Notes: generated by a model not told the origin, from the sequence alone. Shown: positions 35,867 through 44,754, counted from the stretch's first letter. The stretch is 64,000 nucleotides of DNA from Methylobacterium sp. R2-1 (GCF_014191355.1 NZ_JACHWM010000012.1:62001-126000), one strand, 5' to 3'. Program-made: numbers and translations.

Positions 35867-36169
35867 ATGCGGCGTTTTCTGACCGGCGGCATCAAGGCGA
35901 TCCTGGCCATCGCCGTCCTCTCCACCGCCGCCCACTGGGCGATGCGTGTCCAGCGCGAGCCCGCGACTCCGGCCCTGCCGGTCGCGGCGCTGGCCGATCC
36001 CGTCACCACCGGCTCCATCACCGCGCGGAAGTCCGAGCGTCCGATGGCGGAAGCGGCGATCATACCGGCGAGCCTCGGGGGCGGCCTCGATCAGGATCAT
36101 CTCGCCAAGTTGATGGCCGGCGCCGCCTCGGAGCGGCCGAAGCTGCAGAAGGCCGTCGCAAAACGCTGA
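35867..36169 (+). CDS. small membrane-anchored hypothetical protein
   Basis: Protein of 100 residues. An N-terminal hydrophobic segment (about 8-25, GGIKAILAIAVLSTAAHWAM) probably anchors it in the membrane. The rest is polar with a helical end (DQDHLAKLMAGAASERPKLQKAVAKR). The ATG at 35867 is the likely start as it precedes the anchor. No family is recognised. Confidence 0.5.
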   Translation: MRRFLTGGIKAILAIAVLSTAAHWAMRVQREPATPALPVAALADPVTTGSITARKSERPMAEAAIIPASLGGGLDQDHLAKLMAGAASERPKLQKAVAKR

Positions 36170-36197
36170 GCATCGACTCGGCGCATGATCGGGCATG

Positions 36198-36226
36198 AAA
36201 AAGCCGCCGACCCCGAGGTCGGCGGC
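36198..36226 (-). terminator. intrinsic terminator of the PfpI-like gene
   Basis: GCCGCCGACC (36203-36212) pairs with GGTCGGCGGC (36217-36226) around a 4-base loop, and five T residues follow on the minus strand (36198-36202). It lies 22 bases after the stop of the gene at 36249. Confidence 0.88.
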
Positions 36227-36248
36227 CTTGTCGTGCGAGCGAGCAGGA

Positions 36249-36827
36249 TCAGGCGGCGAGCTGGCGCGGTTCGTGCCGGCCTTCCTTCACCTCCTCGACG
36301 ATCTTGGCGCAGAAGGCATCGAGATCGCCGGGATTGCGGCTGGTGATGATGCCGCTGTCGGTCACGACCTCCTTGTCCTGCCAGTGTCCGCCCGCGTTGA
36401 TCACGTCCGTCTTGATCGAAGCGAACGAGGTCAGAGTGCGTCCCTTGACCGCCCCGGCCTCGATCAGCAGCCAGGGGCCGTGGCAGATCGCGGCGACGAC
36501 CTTGCCGGAGGTGACGAAGCTGCGCACCACTTCGAGCGCCTTCGGCTCGAGGCGCAGCTTGTCCGGGTTGATCTGCCCGCCCGGCAGAACCAGAGCGTCG
36601 TAATCGGCCGGGTTCACGCTCTCGAGGTCGAGATCGACCGGTACGTCCTTGCCCCAATCGGTCTTGTCCCAGCCGCGGATCGTCCCTTTGGACTGGCGTG
36701 ATTGCGGGCTTGCCACGGTGACCTTGGCTCCGGCCTCCTTCAGCTTGGTTTGCGGCACCGTCAGCTCGCTCTCTTCGAAGCCGTCGGTGGCGATGATGAG
36801 GATCCTGGTCTCACGGATATCGGGCAT
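36249..36827 (-). CDS. DJ-1/PfpI family protein (YraA/YhbO-like)
   Basis: Type 1 glutamine-amidotransferase-fold protein of 192 residues, related to stress proteins with glyoxalase or deglycase activity. The nucleophile elbow AAICHGPWLL has Cys115 followed by His116, and ATDGFEESEL supplies the conserved Glu (E18). ALVLPGGQINPDKLR is the family strand before the nucleophile, and SFASIKTDVINAGG near residue 140 matches the PfpI subgroup. ATG at 36827 precedes the DIRETRILIIATDGF core. It has its own terminator. Confidence 0.9.
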   Translation of the reverse strand: MPDIRETRILIIATDGFEESELTVPQTKLKEAGAKVTVASPQSRQSKGTIRGWDKTDWGKDVPVDLDLESVNPADYDALVLPGGQINPDKLRLEPKALEVVRSFVTSGKVVAAICHGPWLLIEAGAVKGRTLTSFASIKTDVINAGGHWQDKEVVTDSGIITSRNPGDLDAFCAKIVEEVKEGRHEPRQLAA

Positions 36828-37001
36828 TGCGTTTGATCCGTCTGTATCGGGAATTGTCGGGCCAACGGATCGCCCTGGGCGAGGTTCCGAGGGCGGTGGC
36901 AGCGCCGCACCCGAGCGGGCGGCGAGACGAACGAGGAACGGAACCGGACCGGGAGGCAGGTGTTGGACCGCCATCTCCGAAGCCAACAATGGAGGCGGTC
37001 C

Positions 37002-37223
37002 ATGGCCAATCCTGGCATTCCGACCCCCGAGCCCACCCCCGGCGGACAGATCCCTAGTGATCTCCCGCCGCCGCCGCAGCCCGACGATCAGCCCGATATC
37101 GGCCCGACCGGCCCTCGCACGCCCTACCCGGTCGATGATCCGAGCATCGATGAGCCGCGCGGGCCCGGCTCCGAACCGGATTATCTGCCCGGCGGTCCGA
37201 CGGATCCCGGCATCCGGCTCTGA
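37002..37223 (+). CDS. small proline-rich disordered protein
   Basis: Protein of 73 residues, nearly a quarter proline, acidic and without hydrophobic stretches (MANPGIPTPEPTPGGQIPSD...). GGAGG lies seven bases ahead of the ATG, a strong ribosome site, and a hairpin lies just after the stop, so translation is likely. Function unknown; such proteins are common in this order. Confidence 0.6.
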   Translation: MANPGIPTPEPTPGGQIPSDLPPPPQPDDQPDIGPTGPRTPYPVDDPSIDEPRGPGSEPDYLPGGPTDPGIRL

Positions 37224-37231
37224 TCTCTTTC

Positions 37232-37260
37232 AGGGCCGCGCCTTTTTAAGGCGTGGCCCT
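37232..37260 (+). terminator. hairpin after the proline-rich gene
   Basis: AGGGCCGCGCCTT and AAGGCGTGGCCCT form a 13-bp stem with one G-U pair and a 3-base T loop, nine bases after the stop at 37223. No T run follows, so termination efficiency is uncertain. Confidence 0.65.
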
Positions 37261-37399
37261 CATATGTTACATTTGTGCTACGAACCCCTGAGCCTGCAGG
37301 ATTTTCCCGCTCCTTGACAGTCTGCACGCTTGTGTTGAGGCAAAGCCACCTCAACAACCTTCCCCGCCGCACGGAGATGCGGTTGGGGGATACGACATC

Positions 37400-37834
37400 A
37401 TGCTCAAACAAGCTCTGGCCACCGCGCTCGTCGCGGCGAGCGTCGCCGCGTGCGGAAGCGTCACGCGCGGCACGACTGAGTTGATCGCTTTCACGTCCGA
37501 GCCGCCCGGCGCGGCCATCGCCACCACGACGAACCGGTTCTGCCCGGCGACGCCCTGCTCGCTCGATGTACCGCGGTCCGAAGAGTTCGACGTGACCTTC
37601 ACAAAACCCGGATTTCAGCCGCAGACCGTGCCGGTGCGTACCAAGGTGGTCGGCACGGGCGCCGCAGGTTTCGCCGGCAACGTCCTGGCCGGTGGCGTCA
37701 TCGGGATGGGCGTCGATGCTTATACCGGCGCGGCCATGGATCACACGCCCAACCCGGTTGCCGTCATCCTGGTGCCGGATGCCCTACCGAGCGCGGAGCG
37801 CACGCGCCGCCGCCGGAGCAAGCCGCAGGTCTGA
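37400..37834 (+). CDS. lipoprotein with PEGA-like domain
   Basis: Protein of 144 residues. The signal peptide ends in a lipobox SVAAC (Cys about 18), so it is a predicted lipoprotein. Residues 28-80 (FTSEPPGAAIATTTNRFCPATPCSLDVPRS, FDVTFTKPGFQPQTVPV) match a PEGA-like fold with a disulfide loop. A glycine-rich hydrophobic stretch (about 85-108) and a basic tail (RTRRRRSK) follow. Probably an envelope protein; no partner genes indicate more. Confidence 0.75.
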   Translation: MLKQALATALVAASVAACGSVTRGTTELIAFTSEPPGAAIATTTNRFCPATPCSLDVPRSEEFDVTFTKPGFQPQTVPVRTKVVGTGAAGFAGNVLAGGVIGMGVDAYTGAAMDHTPNPVAVILVPDALPSAERTRRRRSKPQV

Positions 37835-37853
37835 TCGAAGGTTCGATCGGACC
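37828..37853 (+). terminator. hairpin at the end of the PEGA-like lipoprotein gene
   Basis: GGTCTGATCGAA and TTCGATCGGACC form a 12-bp stem with one G-U pair and a 2-base centre. The TGA stop of the lipoprotein gene lies in the left arm. No T tract. Confidence 0.55.
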
Positions 37854-37886
37854 GACACGGCAGCCGCCCGCCGATCAGGCTCGTCC

Positions 37887-38276
37887 TCAATGTCCGCCGT
37901 GGGAGGTCCTCACATCCCGCGGAGCGGCCAGAATCTCGCTGAGGCTCGCGGCGACGTGGCGGGCCTCCTCGTCGGTCAGGCGGAGCTGGAACGGCGGCAG
38001 CGCACCGGCCTGGAGGGCCACCACAGCCTGACCCTGCTCGTCTGTCCCGACCTCGATGGCCGAGGAGGTCACGTCGAGCATGGCGACTTCCTCGTCACCG
38101 TTCTCGTCGGGCAAGTCGACCTCGCCGTCGTCGTCGATGGCGGTGAGGAGCTGGCCGACGGCGCGCACGAGGGCGCGGGCGGCGCGGGCATCCATGACCA
38201 CCGCCGTGGATTGGTCGTCCTTCTGGAACGAGAGCTGGATGTTCGCGCCTTCGAGGGAAACCGAGATGCCCGCCAT
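37887..38276 (-). CDS. conserved hypothetical protein
   Basis: Cytoplasmic, acidic protein of 129 residues without Cys. It has a beta-rich first part (ISVSLEGANIQLSFQKDDQSTAVVMDARAARALV, in two strands and a helix), an acidic loop DDDGEVDLPDENGDEE, and a helical end LRLTDEEARHVAASLSEIL. No known motif is recognised. ATG at 38276. Confidence 0.55.
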   Translation of the reverse strand: MAGISVSLEGANIQLSFQKDDQSTAVVMDARAARALVRAVGQLLTAIDDDGEVDLPDENGDEEVAMLDVTSSAIEVGTDEQGQAVVALQAGALPPFQLRLTDEEARHVAASLSEILAAPRDVRTSHGGH

Positions 38277-38624
38277 GAACCGCCTGACTTGAACTTGCCT
38301 TGAGGGCGGTCCCGTAACCGCCTGGATTGACGTTCATATATGCATCGGCCCTGCGCTTTGTCACAGGGTGGCGGAGGCGGTACTCCATGCCCCGATCCGA
38401 GGTCTGGTCAGCGGCCCTGTGCGAGGCTCCGCAGCGGCGGCCTCCCATTCTGCCTTGTTAAGGCCGCATCCCCAGCCTACATGTAGGCCTGACGGGCGCG
38501 GCGGAGCGAAAGGCTTCGATTCATCCGCATAATGCTCGTCATCCCGCAAAATCGGCGGACGCTGCCACGTGCTCGCTTCGAGCGAATGCTTGCGCTTGGC
38601 GTGTGAAGAACGAAGGAACTATTC
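38277..38624 (+). other. long upstream region of the cold-shock gene with a 14-bp palindrome
   Basis: The 348-base gap ahead of the cold-shock gene contains a perfect palindrome GCCTACATGTAGGC at 38475-38488. Cold-shock genes usually have long structured leaders, so part of this region is probably transcribed. No promoter boxes or coding frames stood out. Confidence 0.5.
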
Positions 38625-38834
38625 GTGGATACTGGGACTGTTAAGTGGTTCAACGAGACCAAGGGCTACGGCTTCATCCAGCCGGATAACGGCGGCAAGG
38701 ACGTTTTCGTCCACATCTCCGCTGTCGAGCGCGCGGGCCTGCGCAACCTCGTCGAGGGCCAGAAGGTTTCCTACGAGGTTCTGACCGACAAGCGCAGCGG
38801 CAAGGACGCGGCCGGCAACCTGCAGGCGGTCTGA
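38625..38834 (+). CDS. cspA: cold-shock protein
   Basis: Single cold-shock domain of 69 residues that binds RNA and single-stranded DNA as a chaperone. RNP1 is KGYGFIQP and RNP2 is DVFVHISAV; the aromatic residues that stack on bases are present, and TVKWFNETKGYGFIQ is canonical. Translation starts at a GTG, with GAAGGAA seven bases ahead. The 350-base upstream region likely includes a regulated leader. Another small gene follows about 190 bases downstream. Confidence 0.95.
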   Translation: MDTGTVKWFNETKGYGFIQPDNGGKDVFVHISAVERAGLRNLVEGQKVSYEVLTDKRSGKDAAGNLQAV

Positions 38835-39026
38835 TCCGTCTCGGGGCCGGACTTACGCCGGCCCGACCGCGCTGACCGACAACGAAGCGGCACCCACCGA
38901 TCGAAGGCTCCGGGAACCTGTTTCCCGGGCTGCCTCACGGCGGGCGCCGCCGATAAACAAAACAACCAGAAACGACGCCGGCCACGCCAATCGGTGGCGC
39001 GGGATCCGGTGAGAAAGAAGAAAACA

Positions 39027-39254
39027 ATGACGTTCGAGTTTCGGCGCCACGACGGCGCCATTTCGCCCGTGACCAACGCGGCGACCTTCCGGGTGGGCAG
39101 CCTGGTCGATACGCAGGCGCGCACCGCGCAGGCCGACCTCAGCCACCTCATCGACCCTTCCTACGAGTATCACTCCCCGCGCGAGCTGCGCTGGCACCTC
39201 GCCGACCGCCTCGGGATCACCCCGGGCGCCGTGCGACTGAAGGAAGCGGCCTGA
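39027..39254 (+). CDS. small hypothetical protein
   Basis: Protein of 75 residues, cytoplasmic, starting MTFEFRRHDGAIS. GAGAAAGAAG precedes the ATG. The C-terminal half (SPRELRWHLADRLGITPGAVRLKEA) looks like two short helices. No family is recognised. A GTG at 38994 would add eleven basic residues. Confidence 0.5.
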   Translation: MTFEFRRHDGAISPVTNAATFRVGSLVDTQARTAQADLSHLIDPSYEYHSPRELRWHLADRLGITPGAVRLKEAA

Positions 39255-39333
39255 TCGGCCGGGCCTCGCACCCTCCGGAGCGGGGCCATCCCGGCTGTTA
39301 CGCACGACCAGCGGACAGCCTCCGAAAAATTCC

Positions 39334-39774
39334 TCAAATCAAACCCAACGCGACCAATTCGCGCCGCAGGCTCTCGGGCATCTCGGCGACCTCCCCGGCA
39401 CTGGCGCGATCGAGGTCGGCCGGCGCGTCACGAGCTTCCAGGTAGCGCCAGCCCTGGAACGGGCGGCAGGGACGCGGCGAGACCGGCCTCACCACCGGAT
39501 CAAGGACGAGGCGGCAGCGATCGATCCCGTCGCTTCCCGTCACAGGCTCGATAGCGCGGATTGCCTGACGACAGGTCAACGTCCCCTTCATCACCCAGTA
39601 GATCGAGCCGCCGCCGGCGATGGCCAGCGCCCGCTTCGGGAACATGCGGGTGACGTGCGCCGTCACCGGCTCCTGGCCGAGGCGCAGGGCCTCCGCCCGG
39701 TTGTGGGCAATTCGCGCCTCCAACTCCTCGATGGAGGCGGGACCGACGCACAGCTTCAGAAGATGCAGGGCCAT
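39334..39774 (-). CDS. DUF1489 family protein
   Basis: Protein of 146 residues. MALHLLKLCVGPASIEELEARI, HVTRMFPKRA, GGSIYWVMKGTLTCRQAI and PFQGWRYLEARDAPADL are the conserved blocks of DUF1489, an alphaproteobacterial family of unknown role. The length is normal. It follows the CheZ-like gene on the same strand with 100 bases between, likely a separate unit. Confidence 0.85.
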   Translation of the reverse strand: MALHLLKLCVGPASIEELEARIAHNRAEALRLGQEPVTAHVTRMFPKRALAIAGGGSIYWVMKGTLTCRQAIRAIEPVTGSDGIDRCRLVLDPVVRPVSPRPCRPFQGWRYLEARDAPADLDRASAGEVAEMPESLRRELVALGLI

Positions 39775-39874
39775 GACGCGGGCCCGTATAAGCCATCGGC
39801 CCGGAAAGTGGCCGACCGATTTTGTATGGACCGATGCGGCATGAAGAACCGCAGCGGTGCGTTAAGCCGCGCCA

Positions 39875-41107
39875 TCAGGCGAAGAGCGCGATCTTCTCCT
39901 CAATGCTCAGCGTATCAAGGTCGGGAAAGGCAGCGGCGAGTTCGTCCTCCGCCACCAGCTCCACGGCTGCCACCACCAGGGGCTCGGCCACAGGCATGAC
40001 CGCATCGGGCTCGTCCCGAACGGTGAGTTCGGCCGCCGGCTCGGTCTCTTCGACGATCTCGGCGTCTTGGACCGTTTCGGTGTCTTCGAATTCCGGCACG
40101 ACGTCGGATGCGCTCGCGGCTACGTCCGCCTCGATCTCCACCTCCGCCGAACCTGGGTCGAGGATCACCGGGTCGGCCTCCGGATCCGGTTCGGCCGCCA
40201 CGGCAGCGGCGTCCACGGCATCGATGGTCAGTGTTTTCAAAGCCGCGAGGTCGGCCGTAATTTCGTCAGCGAGGAGCATGGCGGGAGAGGCCGCCTCGGC
40301 CGGAATCCGTGCAGCCGGCTCCTCTTCGCCTATCGGCTCGGCCCGTTGGGCGCTCTCCGGAAGGAAGGCGAGATCGTCGTCGAGAACCATGGTCGGCAGC
40401 GGCGGCCGGGCGGCCCTGGTCGGCGCGGGCACCGGTCCTTCCATATCGAGGAAGCGGTCGACATCGCTCTGATCGAGAGCGGCCGCCGCCGCCTGCGCAT
40501 TCTGATCGAGAGACGGCACCGCGTCGTCGGGATTGCCCCAGATCCCGATCATCGAGGCGATGCGGTTCTCGAGGTAGCGCAGGGTATGCACCACGCGGCT
40601 CGTGCGCTGCGCAGTGAGGTCCTGGAACGAGCAGGCGGTGTAGATCTGCGTGGCGTGCCGATCGAGGGCGTCGCACAGCTCTGAATCGGCTCCGGTCTCG
40701 CGCAGGGTCCAGGCCGCTTCCTGGACTTCCTCGGCAGCGCTGAGGATGTCGGAGGTCGCCCGCTCCGTGGCGCGCACGATCGCGTCGAGGGCCTCCGAAG
40801 CCACGGTGAGGCGGCTCTCGCCCTGCTCGGGCGCGGAGAGGGCAGCCACTTCGGCGCGGGTGCGGGCGATGGCGTCGGCCATCTCCATCAGGTCGCCGCG
40901 GAAGCGCCCGACATCGTCTGGCCGGTCCGTCGTAACGACGTTCTCGATGCGTCGGATCGCGTCCAGCAGCACCTCGGTGTCGGCGTTGCGGTTGCGGCGG
41001 GCATATTCGGTCAGAAACCACCGGCCCCGTTCGGTTTCTCGGACGGCATCCTCGATGGCATCGTATTGCGACGCGTCCAGCGGCGTCAGGGAACGGGAAC
41101 TCGACAT
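39875..41107 (-). CDS. CheZ-like chemotaxis phosphatase family protein
   Basis: Protein of 410 residues. The N-terminal half (20-200) is a long helical domain that ends in YTACSFQDLTAQRTSRVV, the block that carries the catalytic Asp and Gln in CheZ phosphatases of CheY (FQDLTGQ in E. coli). The C-terminal half (about 215-400) is acidic and disordered, rich in Ala, Glu, Pro and Val, ending in a short helix LDTLSIEEKIALFA that might bind a partner, as the CheZ tail binds CheY. No che genes are adjacent. ATG at 41107 is preferred to the GTG nine codons upstream. Confidence 0.75.
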   Translation of the reverse strand: MSSSRSLTPLDASQYDAIEDAVRETERGRWFLTEYARRNRNADTEVLLDAIRRIENVVTTDRPDDVGRFRGDLMEMADAIARTRAEVAALSAPEQGESRLTVASEALDAIVRATERATSDILSAAEEVQEAAWTLRETGADSELCDALDRHATQIYTACSFQDLTAQRTSRVVHTLRYLENRIASMIGIWGNPDDAVPSLDQNAQAAAAALDQSDVDRFLDMEGPVPAPTRAARPPLPTMVLDDDLAFLPESAQRAEPIGEEEPAARIPAEAASPAMLLADEITADLAALKTLTIDAVDAAAVAAEPDPEADPVILDPGSAEVEIEADVAASASDVVPEFEDTETVQDAEIVEETEPAAELTVRDEPDAVMPVAEPLVVAAVELVAEDELAAAFPDLDTLSIEEKIALFA

Positions 41108-41274
41108 TACACCCCGCAAAGACTCGGGCCCCACCGCGAGGAGTGCCGCGACGATTGACGGTCGGCGCGAGATTGACAGGCGCGCTTTAACGGCGGCTTA
41201 CGCTTTTCCTCGCTTCGCCCCGCAGCGCGGCGTTTTCTGCCGATTAGAGGGGCGGCCTGCTTCGCCGCGATCCC

Positions 41275-42480
41275 GTGACACGCATAGTCCCGACCGGTGA
41301 GCCCGATCCCGCCCGGCTCGGCCTCCTCTACGCCGTGGTCTTCGTGGAGATCGGCATCGCCATGCCGTTCATGCCCGTCTGGCTCGGCGCCCTCGGGCTC
41401 GACGCTGGGGTGATCGGCCTTCTGCTCGCCCTGCCGATCGCGACGAAGGTCGTGGCGACACGGCCCTTGATGGGGCTGATCGATCACGGTGTGCGCCCGC
41501 GCACCCTGCTCGTCATCGGCAGCCTCACCCTGGCGCTGAGCTACGCCCTGATGCCGGCGGCGGCTGCCATCGCGGCGGCACTGCTCGGCCTGCTGATCGT
41601 CGTGAATGCCGTGGCGCAAGCCCCGCTCGTGCCGAGCATCGACTACCTGACGCTCGCCGCCGCCCGCCGCTCGAAGCGGATCGACTATGCCCGCATCCGG
41701 CTGTGCGGCTCGGTCGCCTTCTTCGCCGCCAATCTCGCGGGCGGCGCGCTGCTCGGGGTGCTGGGCGACCAGGTGGCGGTGCCGCTGCTGCTCACCGGGC
41801 TCGCGCTGGCCGCGACCATCGTCGCCGCCTCCGGCCCGGAGGCCGGACCGGCCGTCGAGCGCTCCCCCGAGAAGGGGGCCTCTCCGCCCCTGCCGCGGGT
41901 GCTCCGACTCTCCATCGCCGCGGCGGCGCTGATCCAGTCAAGCCACGCGGCGATCTACGCCTTTGGCAGCCTCGACTGGGCGCGCCACGGCGTCTCGGCT
42001 CCGTGGATCGGCACGCTCTGGGCGGTCGGCGTCGCGGCCGAGATCGCGCTGTTCGCCGTCGTCGGCCGCCTTCCCGCCCGCTGGCGCAGCCCGTTCCGCC
42101 TGCTCGGCCTCGGCGCGGGCGCCGCCCTGGTGCGGGCCCTCGGCCTCAGCCTCGCGGACGGCGACCTCGCCCTCCTCCTGCCGCTCCAGATGCTGCACGG
42201 CCTCAGCTTCGGCGCGACCCATCTCGGCGTGATGGCGGCCGTCTCCGGCTTCGCACCGGAGGGCGCGCGGGGCCGGGCACAGGGGACGGTGGGTGCCTCG
42301 ACTGCCCTCGTCTCAGCGCTGGCGACGCTGGCCTGCGGCGCGGTCTACCGCTCGTTCGGCGGGCCTTCGACCTTCCTGATGATGGCGCCGCTGGCGCTCG
42401 CCGGCCTCGTCCTCGTGGCACTGGCGCAACGCATCCATGATCCCCGCCGATTTGGCGGCGGCTCCCCCCATAAGGTATAG
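41275..42480 (+). CDS. MFS transporter, 3-phenylpropionate/HcaT-like
   Basis: Membrane protein of 401 residues with about twelve helices. FMPVWLGALGLDAGVIGLLLALP and the loop VATRPLMGLIDHGVRPRTLL correspond to the MFS_1_like (LacY/HcaT) branch. LCGSVAFFAANLAGGALLG and HGLSFGATHLGVMAAVSGFAPEGARGRAQG are typical of this branch too. GTG start at 41275. The substrate cannot be inferred. It precedes the Mla operon by about 180 bases that contain a repeat, so it is probably separate. Confidence 0.82.
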   Translation: MTRIVPTGEPDPARLGLLYAVVFVEIGIAMPFMPVWLGALGLDAGVIGLLLALPIATKVVATRPLMGLIDHGVRPRTLLVIGSLTLALSYALMPAAAAIAAALLGLLIVVNAVAQAPLVPSIDYLTLAAARRSKRIDYARIRLCGSVAFFAANLAGGALLGVLGDQVAVPLLLTGLALAATIVAASGPEAGPAVERSPEKGASPPLPRVLRLSIAAAALIQSSHAAIYAFGSLDWARHGVSAPWIGTLWAVGVAAEIALFAVVGRLPARWRSPFRLLGLGAGAALVRALGLSLADGDLALLLPLQMLHGLSFGATHLGVMAAVSGFAPEGARGRAQGTVGASTALVSALATLACGAVYRSFGGPSTFLMMAPLALAGLVLVALAQRIHDPRRFGGGSPHKV

Positions 42481-42514
42481 GCAGCGCTTCCAACACGAAC
42501 CCGAAATCGGGATT

Positions 42515-42557
42515 CCAAAGGGAACGTCCCTCTGGCGGGGATCGGGGCAGCGCCCCG
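42515..42557. repeat. two adjacent hairpins upstream of the Mla operon
   Basis: CCAAAGGGA-ACG-TCCCTCTGG (42515-42535, one mismatch) is followed at once by CGGGGC-AGC-GCCCCG (42543-42557, perfect). The pair of stems and the surrounding sequence look like a dispersed intergenic repeat. They could end transcription from the MFS gene. Confidence 0.55.
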
Positions 42558-42663
42558 GGAGGCGACTCCGGTCGGCCGCGACGTCGAACCCGACCGATCG
42601 GATTCGACGCATCTTGGTAAGGATTTCGTTTCAAGACTTTTGGAGCGGAAGCGGGAGCGACGC

Positions 42664-43812
42664 GTGCGGATCGCAGACGGCTCAGGCATCTTGGAGACCG
42701 CGGGCGCCGAGCTCGACGCCGGCAGCGGCCGCGTGATGCTGCACGGGCGCTGGACGGCTGACCAGGGTCCGGCGGTGGAGAGCGCCTCGGCGCGCATTGC
42801 GGCGCAGGGTCGATCCCAGCCGGTGCTGGTCGATCTGAGCGGGTTGGTGCGCCTCGACACCCTCGGCGCATGGGTCCTGGAGCGGACCCGTGCCGAGGTC
42901 GAGGCGGCGGGCGGGCGCCTCGCCTATGCCGGCGCGCGGCCGGAGCACCGCATCCTCCTCGGCGAGATGGGCCTGCGCGAGCCCGAGCCGGCGCCGCAGG
43001 ATACCCGCAACCCGGCTCTGCGCTTCCTCGACGCCACCGGTCGGCGCGTCGCGCGCGGCGGCAACGAGATCCTGGCCGGCATCGCCTTCCTCGGCGAGGT
43101 GGTCGCCGCCGGCGGCCGCGTCGCGCGCCGGCCGCAGACCTTCCGCATGGCGGCGCTGGTCAACCAGCTCGAACAGGTCGCCCTGCGCGGCGTGCCGATC
43201 ATCGTGCTGATCTCGTTCCTCGTCGGCGGCATCGTCGCGCAGCAGGGCATCTTCCAGCTCCAGCGCTTCGGTGCACAGAGCTTCGTCGTGAACCTGATCG
43301 GCCTGCTGATCCTGCGCGAACTCGGGGTGCTCCTCACCTCGATCATGGTGGCGGGCCGTTCCGGCTCGGCGTTTACCGCCGAGATCGGCTCGATGCGGAT
43401 GCGCGAGGAGGTCGATGCCCTGCGGGTGATGGGGCTCGATCCGATCGAGATCCTGATCCTGCCGCGCATCCTCGCCCTGGTGATCGGCCTGCCGATCCTG
43501 GCCTTCCTCGGCTCGCTCGCCGCGCTCGCCGGCGGCGGTCTCACCGCCGCGCTCTATGGCGGCATGACCGTCGATGCCTTCCTGGCGCGGCTCCAGGCGG
43601 CGGTGTCGTTCCACCACTTCGCGGTCGGGCTCATCAAGGCGCCGTTCATGGCTCTGACGATCGGCATCATCGCGACGATCGAGGGATTTGCGGTTGAGGG
43701 CTCGGCGGAGTCACTTGGGCGCCACGTCACCGCCTCAGTCGTCAAGTCAATTTTCATGGTGATCGTGCTGGACGGCCTGTTCGCGGTCTTCTTCGCCGCG
43801 ATCGATTTCTAG
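42664..43812 (+). CDS. mlaE: MlaE-type ABC permease with N-terminal STAS domain
   Basis: Inner-membrane permease of about 382 residues of the phospholipid transport system. Residues 20-105 are a STAS domain (VLVDLSGLVRLDTLGAWVL); in many species this is a separate protein, MlaB. The MlaE domain has VNLIGLLILRELGVLLTSIMVAGRSGSAFTAEIGSMR in segments, with MRMREEVDALRVMGLDPIEILILPR and TIGIIATIEGFAVEGSAESLGRHVT. GTG at 42664 is chosen because GGGAG lies five bases ahead; an upstream TTG is possible. Four bases after its stop comes mlaF. Confidence 0.88.
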   Translation: MRIADGSGILETAGAELDAGSGRVMLHGRWTADQGPAVESASARIAAQGRSQPVLVDLSGLVRLDTLGAWVLERTRAEVEAAGGRLAYAGARPEHRILLGEMGLREPEPAPQDTRNPALRFLDATGRRVARGGNEILAGIAFLGEVVAAGGRVARRPQTFRMAALVNQLEQVALRGVPIIVLISFLVGGIVAQQGIFQLQRFGAQSFVVNLIGLLILRELGVLLTSIMVAGRSGSAFTAEIGSMRMREEVDALRVMGLDPIEILILPRILALVIGLPILAFLGSLAALAGGGLTAALYGGMTVDAFLARLQAAVSFHHFAVGLIKAPFMALTIGIIATIEGFAVEGSAESLGRHVTASVVKSIFMVIVLDGLFAVFFAAIDF

Positions 43813-43816
43813 CATC

Positions 43817-44683
43817 ATGCGGGCAGACGACATCCGGACCGACATCTTGGCCACCCCTCATCTTCCTGTCGCAGAGCAAGACGCTGCCCCGAGCGACGCG
43901 ATTATTCGCGTGCGCGACCTCGTGGTCGGCTTCGGCCACCGCACCGTGATGAAGGGGCTCGACCTCGACATCCGTCGCGGCGAGATTTTGGGATTCGTCG
44001 GTCCGTCGGGACAGGGCAAGTCGGTGCTGACGCGGACCATCCTCGGCCTCGTGCCGAAACGCTCCGGCACCATCGAGATCTTCGGCGAGGACGTGGACGG
44101 CCTCACCGTCGCCCGGCGGCGCCAATTGGAGCAGCGCTGGGGCGTGCTGTTCCAGCAGGGCGCACTGTTTTCGGGGCTCACCGTCAAGCAGAACATCCAG
44201 ATGCCGATGCGCGAGCATCTCAAGCTCTCCGAGCGGCTGCTCGACGAGTTCGCCCGCCTCAAGATCGAGATGGTCGGTCTCAAGCCGGACGCCGCCGACA
44301 AATACCCGTCCGAACTCTCCGGCGGCATGATCAAGCGCGCGGCGCTCGCCCGCTCGCTCGCGCTCGATCCGGAGATCCTGTTCCTCGACGAGCCGACCTC
44401 GGGCCTTGATCCGATCGGCGCGGGCGAGTTCGACGACCTTGTCTCGACCCTGAAGAAGACGCTGGGGCTCACCGTCTTCATGGTGACGCACGATCTCGAC
44501 AGCCTCTACACCGCCTGCGACCGTATCGCGGCGCTGGGGGATGGCCGGATCATCGCGCAGGGCACCATCGAAGAGATGCTGGCGAGCGACCACCCCTGGC
44601 TGCGCTCCTACTTCCACGGCAAGCGCGCCCGCGCCATCGCGACGCCGAGCCAAGCCGCGCAGCCAGGCTACGCCCATGCGTAA
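43817..44683 (+). CDS. mlaF: MlaF-type ABC transporter ATP-binding protein
   Basis: ABC ATPase of 288 residues that powers MlaE. Walker A is GPSGQGKS, the signature is LSGGMIKRAALARSLAL, Walker B is ILFLDEPTSGLDP and the switch His is in VTHDLDS. The combination LSGGMIKRAALARS is typical of MlaF rather than other ABC families. It is sandwiched between mlaE and the MCE-domain gene. Confidence 0.93.
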   Translation: MRADDIRTDILATPHLPVAEQDAAPSDAIIRVRDLVVGFGHRTVMKGLDLDIRRGEILGFVGPSGQGKSVLTRTILGLVPKRSGTIEIFGEDVDGLTVARRRQLEQRWGVLFQQGALFSGLTVKQNIQMPMREHLKLSERLLDEFARLKIEMVGLKPDAADKYPSELSGGMIKRAALARSLALDPEILFLDEPTSGLDPIGAGEFDDLVSTLKKTLGLTVFMVTHDLDSLYTACDRIAALGDGRIIAQGTIEEMLASDHPWLRSYFHGKRARAIATPSQAAQPGYAHA

Positions 44684-44754
44684 AGCTGCGGCGATCGCCC
44701 ACGGTGCGGTTGCGCACCGCTACGCCCCCTCGGATCGGGATTAGAGCTGAGCCG

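Noticed and set aside
38477..38662. A 61-codon minus-strand frame overlapping the cold-shock start.
   Set aside because: It opposes the strong cspA start and has no motif.
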